NCBI GenBank assembly: GCA_963932465.1
Contig: OZ010786.1
Coordinates: forward strand, 534,443,073 to 534,507,072
Direction: 5' to 3'
From: Maratus speciosus
Taxonomy: Eukaryota > Arthropoda > Arachnida > Araneae > Salticidae
Length of the DNA: 64,000 nucleotides
The translations under genes were made by a program, and so were the position numbers. The notes below the pieces were generated by a model that had not been told where the DNA came from, ran no database searches, and saw only the letters and a program-made list of their open reading frames with translations. Positions 12,561 to 23,109 of the stretch are shown one piece after another (the stretch's first letter is position 1; every line of letters starts with the position of its first letter).

Positions 12561-13913
12561 CTACTGTTACAGCAATGTTATGTTTATGATAGGCTTTTCA
12601 CTGCATTAATATTACTTATTATTGTCTGATAGCAGAGGAAGGGGGAAGACATAAATCTTCAATCGACAATTTACCAAAGAAATAATATTTTGTTTTAAAA
12701 AATTACATACTGTTCATTGAAGCTTGATAGGCAACAAACATTTTTAACGTAAAAATAAAAAAAAAGAATTTAAATAGAGTTCTTTCACAAGTGGAATTTT
12801 TTTTTTAAATCCTAATTATTTATGCAGTTTTAAATGTTAATGAAGATGTTTAATGCACAGTTAAAAATAATAAATTTATAAAATTTAGACCACAAAGTTA
12901 AATATACATATTTTATTTCATTTATGCAATAAGTATCTTTCCAATCTTTATTTTTGAGAATACATTGAAATTGAAAGCATTTAAGATTTATCTCTTATGA
13001 GCACAGAATGCTTTATTCCACCCTCTTTTAAATATTAAAAATAGAACATACATTGTCAAAGGAAAATGTTCATAAATAAAAACAATGTAGAATTTAACTT
13101 GTGTATCTTAATTTTAACCTTAAAAAATAAAATAAAATTGAATGAATGGAATATCTGAAGAAGGAAAAAAAAAAACAAGCAATTGTGTACAAAACATTTT
13201 TTTTATATATCTTGTTACTGTAATATATGAATATTTCTACTGCTTTAATTCCAAAAAATAGCTAATCCCCCCCCCCCCTTTCAGAGATTCTATTCAACAT
13301 TGACTGGCTTTGCAACTTCAATATTTGGTGAAAATTATTCAAAATTGCAATGAACAGATTAGAAGTTGATAAGCATCAAAACTAATGCTTCTAATAAAAC
13401 AAATGAACAGTTAAAAGGATGAATTTCATTATTCAATATTTAATACTGTCGCTAACGCTAACACAAGTAATGTCTGTTGTTTTTACCCCTTATTTTTAAT
13501 AAAATGTTCTGGTCGAATATATTGTAGGATATAATGATTTATCTTTAGTAGTTTGCAAATATTTTTGAAATTGTCATATGTGTCTGTTAATATTTCAGTA
13601 ATAATACTGTGCATTAAAGATTTGCGTGTTAGTGATATGCTTTGATTTTAAATTATTAAAAATTTTAAATATCCAATTTAAATTTAATCTAAATTAAAAA
13701 AAAACAACAACTGTTATATTAACTGTGGCAAATGTCGATTCTTAAGATATTCTAGCTTGAGATAATAGATGGAAAAATAGCTTCAGAACTTACAATTCAA
13801 TATTTTTTTATTTTTGAAATATTAACTCTGAAATATGGCGTTACTACATAAACTCCAATTTAGATTTTTATCAGTTTCAGACACAACTTATTAAAAGCAT
13901 GTGTATTATTGTA
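12561..13913. other. Unassigned AT-rich DNA
   Basis: Nothing recognised. A run of ten or more C at about 13,267-13,278 is the only low-complexity point. Confidence 0.55.
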
Positions 13914-14980
13914 CAGTCGTGGAAACAAAAAAAAAGTAAACACACCCTACAAAATCCTCAACAAATTATCGTAGACGAAAGTTACTGGTACCGAACGGTT
14001 GGAAATAAGGTCTACTTTTAAATGACGTACGTAAAATTTGCTTAGGGGACCATCTACATATTAAACGAATCCAAACTTCATATTTTTCAATGGCAATACC
14101 CAATTTTAACAAGATGTTTCAGATCGATGGTTCAAACTATGACTAGACACCAAATTTCAAGTCATTTCAAGGATAAGTTTTTGAATTATAAACATTCAAA
14201 ATTTAGTCCTTCTAATGTTAAATTACATTTTCATATTTTTATTTATAACTTCTGAAATTATGATCCTAATGTTCAAATTTTTTTGTGTAGCAATAATACT
14301 AATATACCCAAACATAAATACGTTGAATATACAATTTTTATAATTTTATGATATGAATTATGAATTATTAAATTAATATTAAAAAAAATATATGAATTGC
14401 AACCTACAATTTTTTGAATGGATTCAGACTTTTTAAGACCTTCTTTATGTAAATCCAAAATTTCACATTTTTCTTATAAGTAGTTTTCAAATTATGCTTA
14501 AAAAACTACAAAATGATGGTTTAAGGGGCCGTCTATGATAGAAGTGACTAAATATCTTGAAATTTCTTATGCTATCCCGTAATCTAACAGGCTTAAGTAA
14601 CTGCTTAACGTGCCTTGATCAAGAAGGGAGCTCTCTCGGTTAACAATCGAGTACCGAACTTCAATTTGGAAACAGCCCTTTAAATACGTGTCGTTTTAAA
14701 ATAATTATTTTCTAAAAAAACTTGTGGTACGAATTTCATAAAAAATAGTTTTTAGACTATTTGAAGGGTGTAGAGTTAATTTATGCTGTCAGAATTGTGT
14801 ACTGCTATTGAAAAAAAACAAAGTTATGGTTCGTTTTGATATGTAGGTAGCCCCATAAGCAAATTTTGCATACATCATTTAAAAGAAGACTTTATTTCCA
14901 ATCGTTCGGTACCAGTAACTTTCTTCTACGATAATTTGTTGAGGAGTTAGTAGGGAGTTTTTACTTTTTTTCCACGACTG
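13914..14980. mobile_element. Tc1/mariner-type non-autonomous element, 1,067 bp
   Basis: The left end CAGTCGTGGAAA and its reverse complement at the right end are flanked by TA (13,912-13,913 and 14,981-14,982). The inverted repeats extend about 155 bp inward and share AACAAATTATCGTAGA, GTTACTGGTACCGAACG and AAATTTGCTTA. A TA target and a CAGT start are typical of Tc1/mariner. No transposase remains inside; the 61-residue minus-strand frame at 14,273-14,458 has no family resemblance. Confidence 0.85.
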
Positions 14981-15320
14981 TACATTAAATAATAAAAAAA
15001 TAAAATATTTTTCCCCTTTTGATTTCAGCAATTTTAATTTTCATTGTTTTTCTAACCTTTTGCACATTTACTTAAAAATACTTAACAAATCCTAAAAAAA
15101 GTTGAGTTGTACTTTTTCTAAAAGCTAGTTACTTTGAAATGCTACAATTATTTAAAATCCATTTAAATTTGCAAGCTTGCAAATTAATATTAAAATATAG
15201 TCCCTCACACTTATGTCCGAATGAAATGACTGGATTTACAAACCTTCCAAACCTTTTTAAAACCTTCAATTTTAAATGTATTAAAAAGTCAGTGAATGAT
15301 ATTTATGTCTATTTCCATAT

Positions 15321-15479
15321 AATATTAAAGACTGTGTTAGTTGAAATCTTCTAAAAATATAGCAACGCTTTTCGAAATTGTGGGAAGCAACTGAAATGTT
15401 TATTATACAGTTTCGATATTTAAAATAATTTCTAAAGATTGCGTTAGGTGAAATCTTCAAAAGACATATGAATGCTTTT
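15321..15479. repeat. ~104-bp diverged tandem duplication
   Basis: AAAGACTGTGTTAGTTGAAATCTTC followed by a CGCTTTT end (15,327-15,372) recurs as AAAGATTGCGTTAGGTGAAATCTTC followed by TGCTTTT (15,434-15,479). Only about one and a half copies are visible. Confidence 0.55.
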
Positions 15480-15630
15480 CAGTGTACACTCGATACCTCG
15501 AAAACATATCGAAAAAATATTTTCCCATTTGATATTACCTTTTTCTCTAAATGGCTACATTATCTTGAAAACTCGCTATCTCGAAATGTTTTTAGCGTCA
15601 CTTCCACTTTGAGCTACCGAGAGTATACTG
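15480..15630. mobile_element. Pogo/Tigger-like MITE, 151 bp
   Basis: The ends read CAGTGTACACTCGATACCTC (left) and, in reverse complement, CAGTATACTCTCGGTAGCTC (right). A CAGT start followed by CTCTCGATAGCTC-like sequence is known from pogo/Tigger ends. TA follows the right end (15,631-15,632), but the left flank is TTTT, so the duplication is lost or the left border is slightly off. The inside has no coding capacity. Confidence 0.6.
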
Positions 15631-15632
15631 TA

Positions 15633-17648
15633 ATAATAATAAAAGTAATTTATCAAATATAATATAAATAAGCCACATTTATGTATTATATTTTATAGTT
15701 ATTACTTGATTAAGTGATTTATTAAAACAAAGTTATTTTTTCATGCATTCTCTAGCCACTGTAAAATGGAATTTATAATCATGAATCTTAATTTATAAGC
15801 ACATTTTCAAATGTTAACATGATCTTACGTTTTACGAAATATTTAAAAAACTGAACAATGACATTTTTTAGCTCAATTTGTAAAATTTTAAATACATATA
15901 AATAAAAAATAAGAACAATAAGGAGAAGAGAATTTATGAAGTTTGTGCTTTAACATCTAAAAGAACACAAAACCCTGGATGTCAAACATTATATACATTG
16001 TTTGTTATGACTTGTATTTTTCCATGAAATTAAATTAAAATATCATTTAAATATAAAAAACAGCTTTTATGATTATTACTTTAAGTATTCATTTTTACTT
16101 ATCAACAATACTCTTTCAGTCATACTTTTAGACACATTTAAAATTACCATTTTTCATATTAAATATAATTATGTAAATAAAGCAGACATCCATGATTTTG
16201 CTGAAAATTAGGGCTGTTTTTTCTCAGGTAATTTTCTTAGATCCTGTTTTTTCTCATTTGGAAGAAATGATAATTCCAAAGAAAAAAAATAATTATCATT
16301 AAAATATTAAAGATGAATTACAATCACTCGAAAGCAGACATATTATTTAACAGGGAAAGAACACGTGGCAATATTCCATCCTTAACATATTTTTTTCTGT
16401 TTAATTCCTCTATCTGGGTTTGTATTCAACATACATCTGAAAATAAAAGAAAAAAAATAACATAAAATTCAGATTTTACATCTTACTTACAAAATTACAT
16501 TTCATACATCAGGGCCGCCTCCTTTTTAAGGAACTTCTATTTAATTACTTTAATAGAAATAAACAATTGGACACATTGGAGAACAGAGGTAATAGGTATA
16601 TGTTCTCTTTTAAGTTTTTAGGATAACAAAAATAAAGTTTGGAAATGTATTATAATTCAATAGGTCCATATTTTTCTTAACATATGAACACTGATACTAA
16701 CAGAAGATATGAAAAGCGAAAAAAAAGATGGACAGATACCTTTGTGCTTTAGTGCAACAGATTGTTCTATTTTTACTTCCATTGAAACTTTTTTTTTATT
16801 CTATGGGCTTATAGCTTAATTTATAATGAATAACTGAGTGCAAAAAATATTAAACAAGAATGGTCAAGCCAAACTCTTAGCAAACTCCATATCCATTCAA
16901 ATCTAGTTTTGCATCGAAATGTAAGTAAAAAAATTGATTAAAAATAAATTATCTCAATTATAAAATCAAAAATTTGTCAGTTTATAAGTATTATCGAAAT
17001 AATTGATTTCAATTTAATACAAATTTCTAAATTTAAGCCAGGTCAAACTGGTTCGGTAAGTTCCCCCCATTCTGGAACTTTTCAAATTTAATAAGTATGT
17101 GTGTGTGTGGGGGGGGGGGGGAAGCTATATTTGGCAACAAGACATTGTCTGTAATTTGTATGCTAAATTTGAACTATTAAAATTTTTATAAGGCACTCTT
17201 TACATTTAGTCACTCTGGAAATTTTAACCTTTTACACTAAACAGAGGTGGGGAAACTTTTTTAAACAGAAGGCCAAAATGCTCTCCAATTGGATGTCATC
17301 AGGTTGCACATAATTGCATGTCATATACATATAGAGTTTTCAATTGGTATACTTCTAGGGTCCGTTGTTTATGCTTGTATTTGTATAATATTTAGATAAT
17401 TAAAAAAATAGTTAATTAAATTTTTCTCCCATCAAAAAAAAAAAAAAAGGAGTAGCCGTTTAAATTTTTTTGAATTATGCATTTTTGACTATTATACTAA
17501 TTTTGTTTATGTCGTCTGTCGCTTTCTTTTTACTGAATAGATTCAATACAATTCGCTTGTCAATCAACATCATATATATTGATTATTCTCAAATTAAACT
17601 TTTTTTATATTTAAAAGAAAGTAAGTTTAAACTGGTGTCAATGAATAA
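15633..17648. other. Unassigned AT-rich DNA with a GT/G microsatellite
   Basis: No gene recognised. A (GT)n tract running into about 13 G lies near 17,098-17,122. The rest is AT-rich without clear repeats. Confidence 0.55.
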
Positions 17649-17722
17649 GAACAAAAAATCTTCATAAAACACCACAAAAAAAATAATAATTTTTGATGGT
17701 GTTTTAAGAAGATTTTTTGTTT
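17649..17722. repeat. Hairpin-forming inverted repeat
   Basis: ACAAAAAATCTTCATAAAAC followed by ACCA is mirrored by TGGTGTTTTAAGAAGATTTT with TTGT after it. The arms are about 24 bp and the loop about 26 bp. It directly abuts the second copy of the dispersed repeat and could be a terminal structure of that element. Confidence 0.65.
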
Positions 17723-18290
17723 TTTTCCAATTCCTACTATTACTTCACACTCTCTCTATATTTATTTATATATCTTGCTCAAATTTTCAATCGTTAATAA
17801 AATACTTATTATTCATCCTATCAAGGTGAAATAAATTTGTTTAAACTTGTACTGGATGACAATTGATGTTAATACAGGTTTTTCAAATATTAATTCATTA
17901 ATTAAATTTGAATAAATTAATTTTAGCTGTATATGGGAAAGAAAATGGCGGCCATTGGTTATTGAACAGCATTTAATGCATCTTCATATCTATAAGGTGG
18001 GTAACCATAGAGGGTCCCTGTTCTGTCGCCAGCTTGGCGATATATCGCCAAATTTGGCGACCAAAATGAGTCGCCAAAAGTGACGACAACTTGGCGATAT
18101 CTGTAATATTTCGCCAAATTCCCATGGACTTCCATTGTAAACCTACTGGTTTATACAAAATGAACAAATTAAGATATTTTAATGCAGTAAAAACTAATAT
18201 AAGCTTAAGGAATTATATTAAATTTTTCATTGATGACCTAAGTAGGAACTGACTTTAAAAACACAATTTTTATATTACTTATTATTTTAG
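17720..18290 (-). repeat. Dispersed repeat, copy 2 (inverted relative to copy 1)
   Basis: Reverse-complement match to 8,580-9,165 over about 570 bp, with the same landmarks in reverse order: CAATTCCTACTATTA near 17,729, AATGGCGGCCATTGGTTA at 17,945, a cluster of TTGGCGATATATCGCCAAAT motifs at 18,034-18,110, TCCATTGTAAACCTACT at 18,131 and GACCTAAGTAGGAACTGACT at 18,235. The two copies lie about 9 kb apart in opposite orientation, so they could pair as a long hairpin or recombine to invert the DNA between them. Confidence 0.75.
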
Positions 18291-19316
18291 CTAAACAACC
18301 TTCATACTCTGACATCGGCGAGAAAAAAAATCCTTATGACCAAAATTCATCTAGTTATATGAATCTTAATTTTAAGAAATATAATGCTTTTAACACTATG
18401 CTTGAACTCATTTACGATTTAGGTCTAATTTCACCTTCTGTGAGTTTTATTTTTTACATACAATAGAAGTTCTGTATAACACAATACCCCATATAATGCT
18501 GTTGGTATGTAAACAGTGAAATTCACAGTTAAAAACTCCTACATTCTCTGTTGAAAAAATAATCTATTGCTCTCTAGCAGACTAAACATCAGGTATTACT
18601 CTTAAATAAATAAATAAAAAATAAACGGTCAAGTGCGAGTATTACTCGCGCTCAGGGGGTTCCGTACAATAAATATATGAATTATTAACTGTATTATTTA
18701 AAAGAATAATAAGATTTTATATAAAATAACCAATTACAACCTAGGTTTGGGTATAGCTGTATACATTAGAAAACTATGAATGGGTATACCATAAAAGTTC
18801 AAAGAGACATATAGCCTAAAAAATCAAATATTGCTATTCTGTATCACACTTTTTGTAATCTTATATTAATTTGCTTATGATGAACTTAATTCAGTAGTGA
18901 CAGTAAAAGTAATTCATATTTAAACTTCATTTGCCATTTCATAAAACTAAATTCAGCGTAGTAATAATATTTTATATTTACAGTGTATCTAAAACAAAAC
19001 CCTTGTTCAAAGTTTAATCATAACGTTTACTAAGCGCGCTTCGAAAGGAGGTCGCAAAGTGGCAAATCCATCTTTGTCCTTGCCTCGTTTTTCCAGATAG
19101 GTTTTAATTAAATTTTAAAGACACCGGACGCGTATTGAGGGATCCACTCAATGCAAACCAGTCGCGAATCCTATAGTATTTTTATGATTAATTCTAATTA
19201 CATTACGGTTTTTAACAATTTGACGTTTATTTCTTTTATACTACTTGCTTTTATTGCTACTGGGTATTGCATTACACAGATATATCAGTAAAAGTTGTTA
19301 TGTAGGCTTTAAGAGC

Positions 19317-19622
19317 TCATGAGCATAGAATAGAGAAGGATTTCTCACGAAATAGGTTTTAGAAGAAGAAAACCGTTCCTTGAAAGTTTGTGAAAAGAAG
19401 TGGCGCTGTGTAGTACGGTTCTAACCGATTTCGTCTGCTTCAATATGCTCTACAAATAATCTCTTTGATCGTTGAGATCCAGCCAATGAACGTTGTCCGC
19501 TAGAGGCGCTGATACGTACACGGTTCTATTCTAACCGTTGCCATCGCCTTATTTAAGTCCAAAGTTGCTACACGATATTAACGCTATTTCGTCAGAAGTC
19601 CTTCTCTATTCTATGCTCATGA
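19317..19622. mobile_element. 306-bp TIR element (MITE)
   Basis: TCATGAGCATAGAATAGAGA plus AGGA at the left is repeated exactly in reverse complement at the right (19,599-19,622). Similarity continues for about 38 bp through CGAAATAG. The inside is less AT-rich than its surroundings and contains no long open frame. A target duplication is not clear. It is nested in the GGTTCCGTAC-ended repeat. Confidence 0.75.
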
Positions 19623-20273
19623 AAATTTGACAGTACACAGAGTACGGAGTCACTGTCATTATGTATGCTCAAATGATCCGTGTCTTTAAGGGTTAATATC
19701 TCGACTAATTACTGACGATTTTTTTCGAAAATCTTTATCAAAAATGCCTTTGTGCTTCTGATACGATATGTACCAACAACACTCGCCGACACCTTTGCTG
19801 AATGTCCGCAAATCGAAATTTGTGTGTAACAGAAAAATGTGTTTTTCTCAAAAACTATGTGGCCCAGGGTAATTGAAATAATTTTACTGCAAGGTGTAAA
19901 TTAACGTCTTCTACCTCTAATTTTTGCATAATTTTTGTTTCAGAAGATTCGAAATAGACGGGGGAGGGTATTTTTGCACTACATTTACGACGATATCTCT
20001 GAAAATATTATACATAAAATTAAAACAAATTTATATTTGAGTTCAGCGTTACGAACGCTTTCACACGATACCCCACACGGTATACAAAGAAAAGATTTTT
20101 TTTTCAACTAACATAATAGCCCCTCTATATTTCCCCTAAATATATTTGTAATTTTTCAATAATCTAAAAATATGTGGTTAATAGTCTTTATTACTTCCCT
20201 ACATTTGAACTTTGCACCTTCCACAGTTTACGAATAATATGGCTGTGACAGACGGACAGACAGACACAGGAGT

Positions 20274-20619
20274 AATAATAATAAAGGACTTTACGTTGTA
20301 ATATCGATACAAAACAAATAGGTGTTGCTATCCAACGTACAATTTATACACAAGTTTAACATAAAACTCTACGTTTCGGTTTATTCTTTAAAACCTTCAT
20401 CAGGAGAAAAATTTTCTAAAATATAAATCGACAACAAACTCTTTACATGCTACATTTTGAAATCAATTCAAAATTCAAAACATTCTAACGGAAACCTCTT
20501 ACTCCCAAATAAAGAGTTCAGTGGCGCCATCTTTTAATCAAAGATGTAAACGAAGAAAGACTAGCTGAAAAAATGGAATTTTCATTGACTTTTCAAAATT
20601 GAAAGCCATATTTCTGGTA
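20274..20619 (-). mobile_element. 346-bp insertion, possible retrozyme or Penelope-like fragment
   Basis: CACAGGAGT occurs at 20,265-20,273 and again at 20,620-20,628. Removing what lies between rejoins the host repeat, so this is an insertion with a 9-bp target duplication. On the minus strand it runs from about 20,619 to 20,274 and ends in a short (ATT)n tail. It holds the candidate hammerhead ribozyme at 20,326-20,409. Penelope-like retroelements and the small non-coding retrozymes of animals are known to carry hammerheads, and the length of about 350 bp suits a retrozyme unit. No reverse transcriptase is present, so which of the two it is remains open. Confidence 0.6.
20326..20409 (-). 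ncRNA. Candidate type I hammerhead ribozyme
   Basis: On the minus strand the order is CTGATGA (plus 20,397-20,403), an unpaired A, helix II GGTTT/AAACC with an 8-nt loop, then GAAAC (GAAA at plus 20,374-20,377), then a weak helix III CGTA/TACG closed by a long loop, then GTT as the expected cleavage triplet. These are the conserved hammerhead parts in the right order. Weak points are the extra A before helix II and a helix I that pairs only partly (two pairs next to the core, then mismatches). The combination CTGATGA-N-GG...CC-GAAACG is recurrent in Penelope-like elements as I remember them. Cleavage activity cannot be judged here. Confidence 0.5.
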
Positions 20620-20728
20620 CACAGGAGTGATCTTATAATGGTTTCGTTTTTACTTTTTAAGTACGGAACCCTAAAAATTTCTTCATTATGACAAAATAAT
20701 TTTTAAAGCGTGAAGTGAATACTTTGCT

Positions 20729-21200
20729 AGCAATAATACACTATCTGATATAAATTGCAAACCAGATCATCAAACACTATATTCAGGAAAAAAAAATTAT
20801 AAAAGATTATAATTGTTAAAGCATACTGATATTCACAATATTTTAAGGAAGGATAAGAGTTGATGATTTAATATATCTTTTTTTTTCCTTTGACTAATAT
20901 TGATAATATTTATTGTTAAATAGCATATTTTGTATTTTAAAACCATTTTTATTGCAATTTATAATATTTATTAGCAATACACTATCTGATATCAATTGCA
21001 AACCAGATCAGAAAACTATATATTCAGGAAAAATTAATTTATAAAAGATTATAATTGCTAAACATACTGATATTTACAATATTATAAGGAACGTTAAGTG
21101 CTGATGATATAATTTTTTTCCTTTGACTAATATTGATAATATTTAATTATTGTTAAATAGCATATTTTTGTATTTTAAAACTATTTTTATTTATAAATTA
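20729..21200. repeat. ~243-bp tandem duplication
   Basis: AGCAATAATACACTATCTGA begins copy 1 and AGCAATACACTATCTGATAT (20,973) begins copy 2. Both continue with TTGCAAACCAGATCA, TATTCAGGAAAA, AAAAGATTATAATTG, TTTCCTTTGACTAATATTGA and TTGTTAAATAGCATATTTT. The copies differ by several small indels. The duplication lies directly left of the mariner-type element. Confidence 0.8.
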
Positions 21201-21220
21201 CTTTAGCAGTATTTTATATA

Positions 21221-22874
21221 CAGGTTTAGCGAAATTAAACTTCCGCTACTCTAAGGACGCCGGAGGCCGTTCTACTAGACCGAAGAGAAAAATATTTGGA
21301 AATCAGACACTCGGAGGATGCGCTCAAGATTAAAAAAAAAGGGTTTAATAAATCTCCACTAGATGGCGCTACGAGTTATCTTGTGAAGAGATAAGAAACT
21401 GAGATCCCGAAACACTGAAGGACCAGTGGTCTTACACAATAAGGACAAAAACACAATTACAATATTGCACTTGCAATGTATTACAATAAAAACGCCTCTC
21501 TAAATGGCATTACAAAGCATGCAAACAAATGTCATAAAACATGTTCAATATGCGAACAATCATATTCGATAACGCAGTCCTTTCTGAAAATCTCGCTTTC
21601 TACCACTAAACGGAGAGAACCAACATCGATTTTCTGAATGTGTCGGCGAATACTTATCTTTAAATTGGACACACTTGTCAAACGTACCCGGTAAACATTT
21701 TCTTTCAAAAATCCCCATAACCAGAAGTCGCAAAACGATCGGGCGGTCGTGGTAGGCAAGCCGTTTGGAAACATCGACTGATCACGCGTGCGTCTTTAAA
21801 TGTACGCCTCAAAAATTGTTGGACTCGGTTTACGATGTGCGGTTGGGATCCATATTGCAGGAATATGGTTTTTTTGTATGCAACCTCGTTGCTGGAGAAT
21901 AGGAATGACGCAGGTTAGTTACATGTCATGATACCGTTGCGCATTAACAGAACAAATCCTTAAGGTATCACTTGATCCGTTATGATCCGATAATGAATGG
22001 AGAAGTAGGCAACAAACAATCACTTTCGTATCATGCAAGGGTTTGGTGTGCACCTCGTGGGGGGTTTTCTCTCGCTCAGAGGCGACAATTGTGGGTATTC
22101 ACCTATCCATTAAGATAGAAATGGGCTTCGTCCGTTCACAGAATGTTCCATGGTTAGGAATCATCAACCGCCATTCTCGAAAGAAATTGTAGCGCGAATG
22201 TTTTGCGAAAGTCCGGGTCGTTCTTTTCCAATTACTGAACCGCATTAATCTTATACGAGTAGAGGTTCAGAATTCTACGCATGATATGTCGCACAGTGGA
22301 GTAGGGACTGGATTGGTGGATTGCTCACGTACCAATATCAAGGGTACGTGAAACAGTCGATACACTGACAGTTCCGTGTGATGATTCAGTGCTTGCTTCC
22401 ATGACCTCTGCATCAATTTCTTCTACGACTGCGACACTTTTAATTTCTCTACCAGGAAAAAAAAACATAGCTGTCCTGTTCGCTCGAATTTCACCGTTAT
22501 GTCTCTGAGAGCACACCACGTCGTTGTTTTTTGAGAGGGCAGAACTCTCTAACAGTTACCGCTGCGTTCTCAACGTTGCGGCAATACAGTTTCACTAGCA
22601 TTGCGCTCTCTGGCAATGTCGGCATTCTGCAAAACTCATATGATTCTGGCACGAACAACTTCTTCCTTTTATCGTGCGTGACATTTGCATGTAAAGCTGC
22701 AATGACCTGCTCCGCTACTCCATCTGGTAGCGATTTTTTAAACTTTTTTTTTTTTATTCGGAAATCTCGAGCGCATTCTCCGAAGTGTCTGTTTTCCAAA
22801 TATTTTTCTCTTCGGAGTACTAGAACGGCTTCCAGGGCCCTTTGAGTAGCGGAAGTTTAATTTCGCTAACCCTG
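21221..22874 (-). mobile_element. Mariner-type DNA transposon, 1,654 bp
   Basis: Both ends read CAGG(T/G)TTAGCGAAATTAAA inward and continue as CTTCCGCTACTC, GCCGTTCTA, CCGAAGAGAAAAATATTTGG and beyond, giving inverted repeats of about 150 bp. TA flanks both sides (21,219-21,220 and 22,875-22,876). The inside carries one decayed transposase on the minus strand. Left and right repeats have diverged visibly, so the insertion is not recent. Confidence 0.88.
21532..22799 (-). pseudogene. Decayed Tc1/mariner-superfamily transposase (DDE_3 type)
   Basis: Read on the minus strand, the N-terminal part (22,520-22,700) gives MLVKLYCRNVENAAVTVREF, an HTH-type start. Next comes a linker and a second HTH reading SVSTVSRTLDIG (22,325-22,400), then VRHIMRRILNLY, DPDFRKTFALQFLSRMAVDD and TDEAHFYLNG (about 22,108-22,140). 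The last contains the first catalytic Asp. The C-terminal part (21,532-21,774) reads CDFWLWGFLKENVYR, with Asp as the probable third catalytic residue, and ends IEHVL. At least four in-frame stops and frameshifts are present, several at sites where the family has Trp. The protein cannot be active. Its layout agrees with arthropod mariner-like transposases whose last motif is CDFWLWG. Confidence 0.8.
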
Positions 22875-22876
22875 TA

Positions 22877-23039
22877 TTATTATGTATATGTTAGGATTGA
22901 TATATTCCAGGCATATTTTACCATGTTCACAAGATCAAGTTTTAAGTATGTGTGAAATATTCTATATAATACAAAATTCAATATAACGAAAAAACTTGCG
23001 TTTTTAGATTTGCATTTTAAACAAAACGAAGTTTAGGAA
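22877..23039. other. Unassigned AT-rich DNA
   Basis: Nothing recognised. Confidence 0.5.
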
Positions 23040-23108
23040 ACGTCCCTCGAACGGTGCTCGATCTCATCATCTGCTGCTCAGAAGGCAAGTGCGTTAACTC
23101 GGTGCCAC
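23040..23108 (-). other. Possible tRNA-derived SINE head
   Basis: On the minus strand, GGCACCGAGTTAACGCACTT with GCCTTC after it, followed by GAGATCGAGCACC, has the look and spacing of degenerate pol III A and B boxes. The stretch is much more GC-rich than its surroundings. Pairing of a cloverleaf is poor, and no tail or duplication was identified. It may be unrelated. Confidence 0.3.
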
Positions 23109-23109
23109 A

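Larger units (their letters stand above)
18622..20678 (-). mobile_element. Arthropod-type repeat with GGTTCCGTAC ends
   Basis: The left border reads AACGGTCAAGTGCGAGT, then ACTCGCGCTCAGGGGGTTCCGTAC; the right border reads AAGTACGGAACCCTAAAAA. Read on the minus strand these are the TTTTTAGGGTTCCGTACTT start and the GAGTACTCGCACTTGACCG-like end of a repeat I remember as very common in Lepidoptera and other arthropods. A tract of CAGACGGACAGACAGAC at 20,249, close to one end, also fits that memory. The autonomous partner and superfamily are not known to me. Two younger insertions sit inside: a short TIR element (19,317-19,622) and a 346-bp insertion (20,274-20,619). Confidence 0.65.

Noticed and set aside
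22531..22845. 104-residue plus-strand open frame
   Set aside because: Shadow of the minus-strand mariner-type transposase N-terminus.
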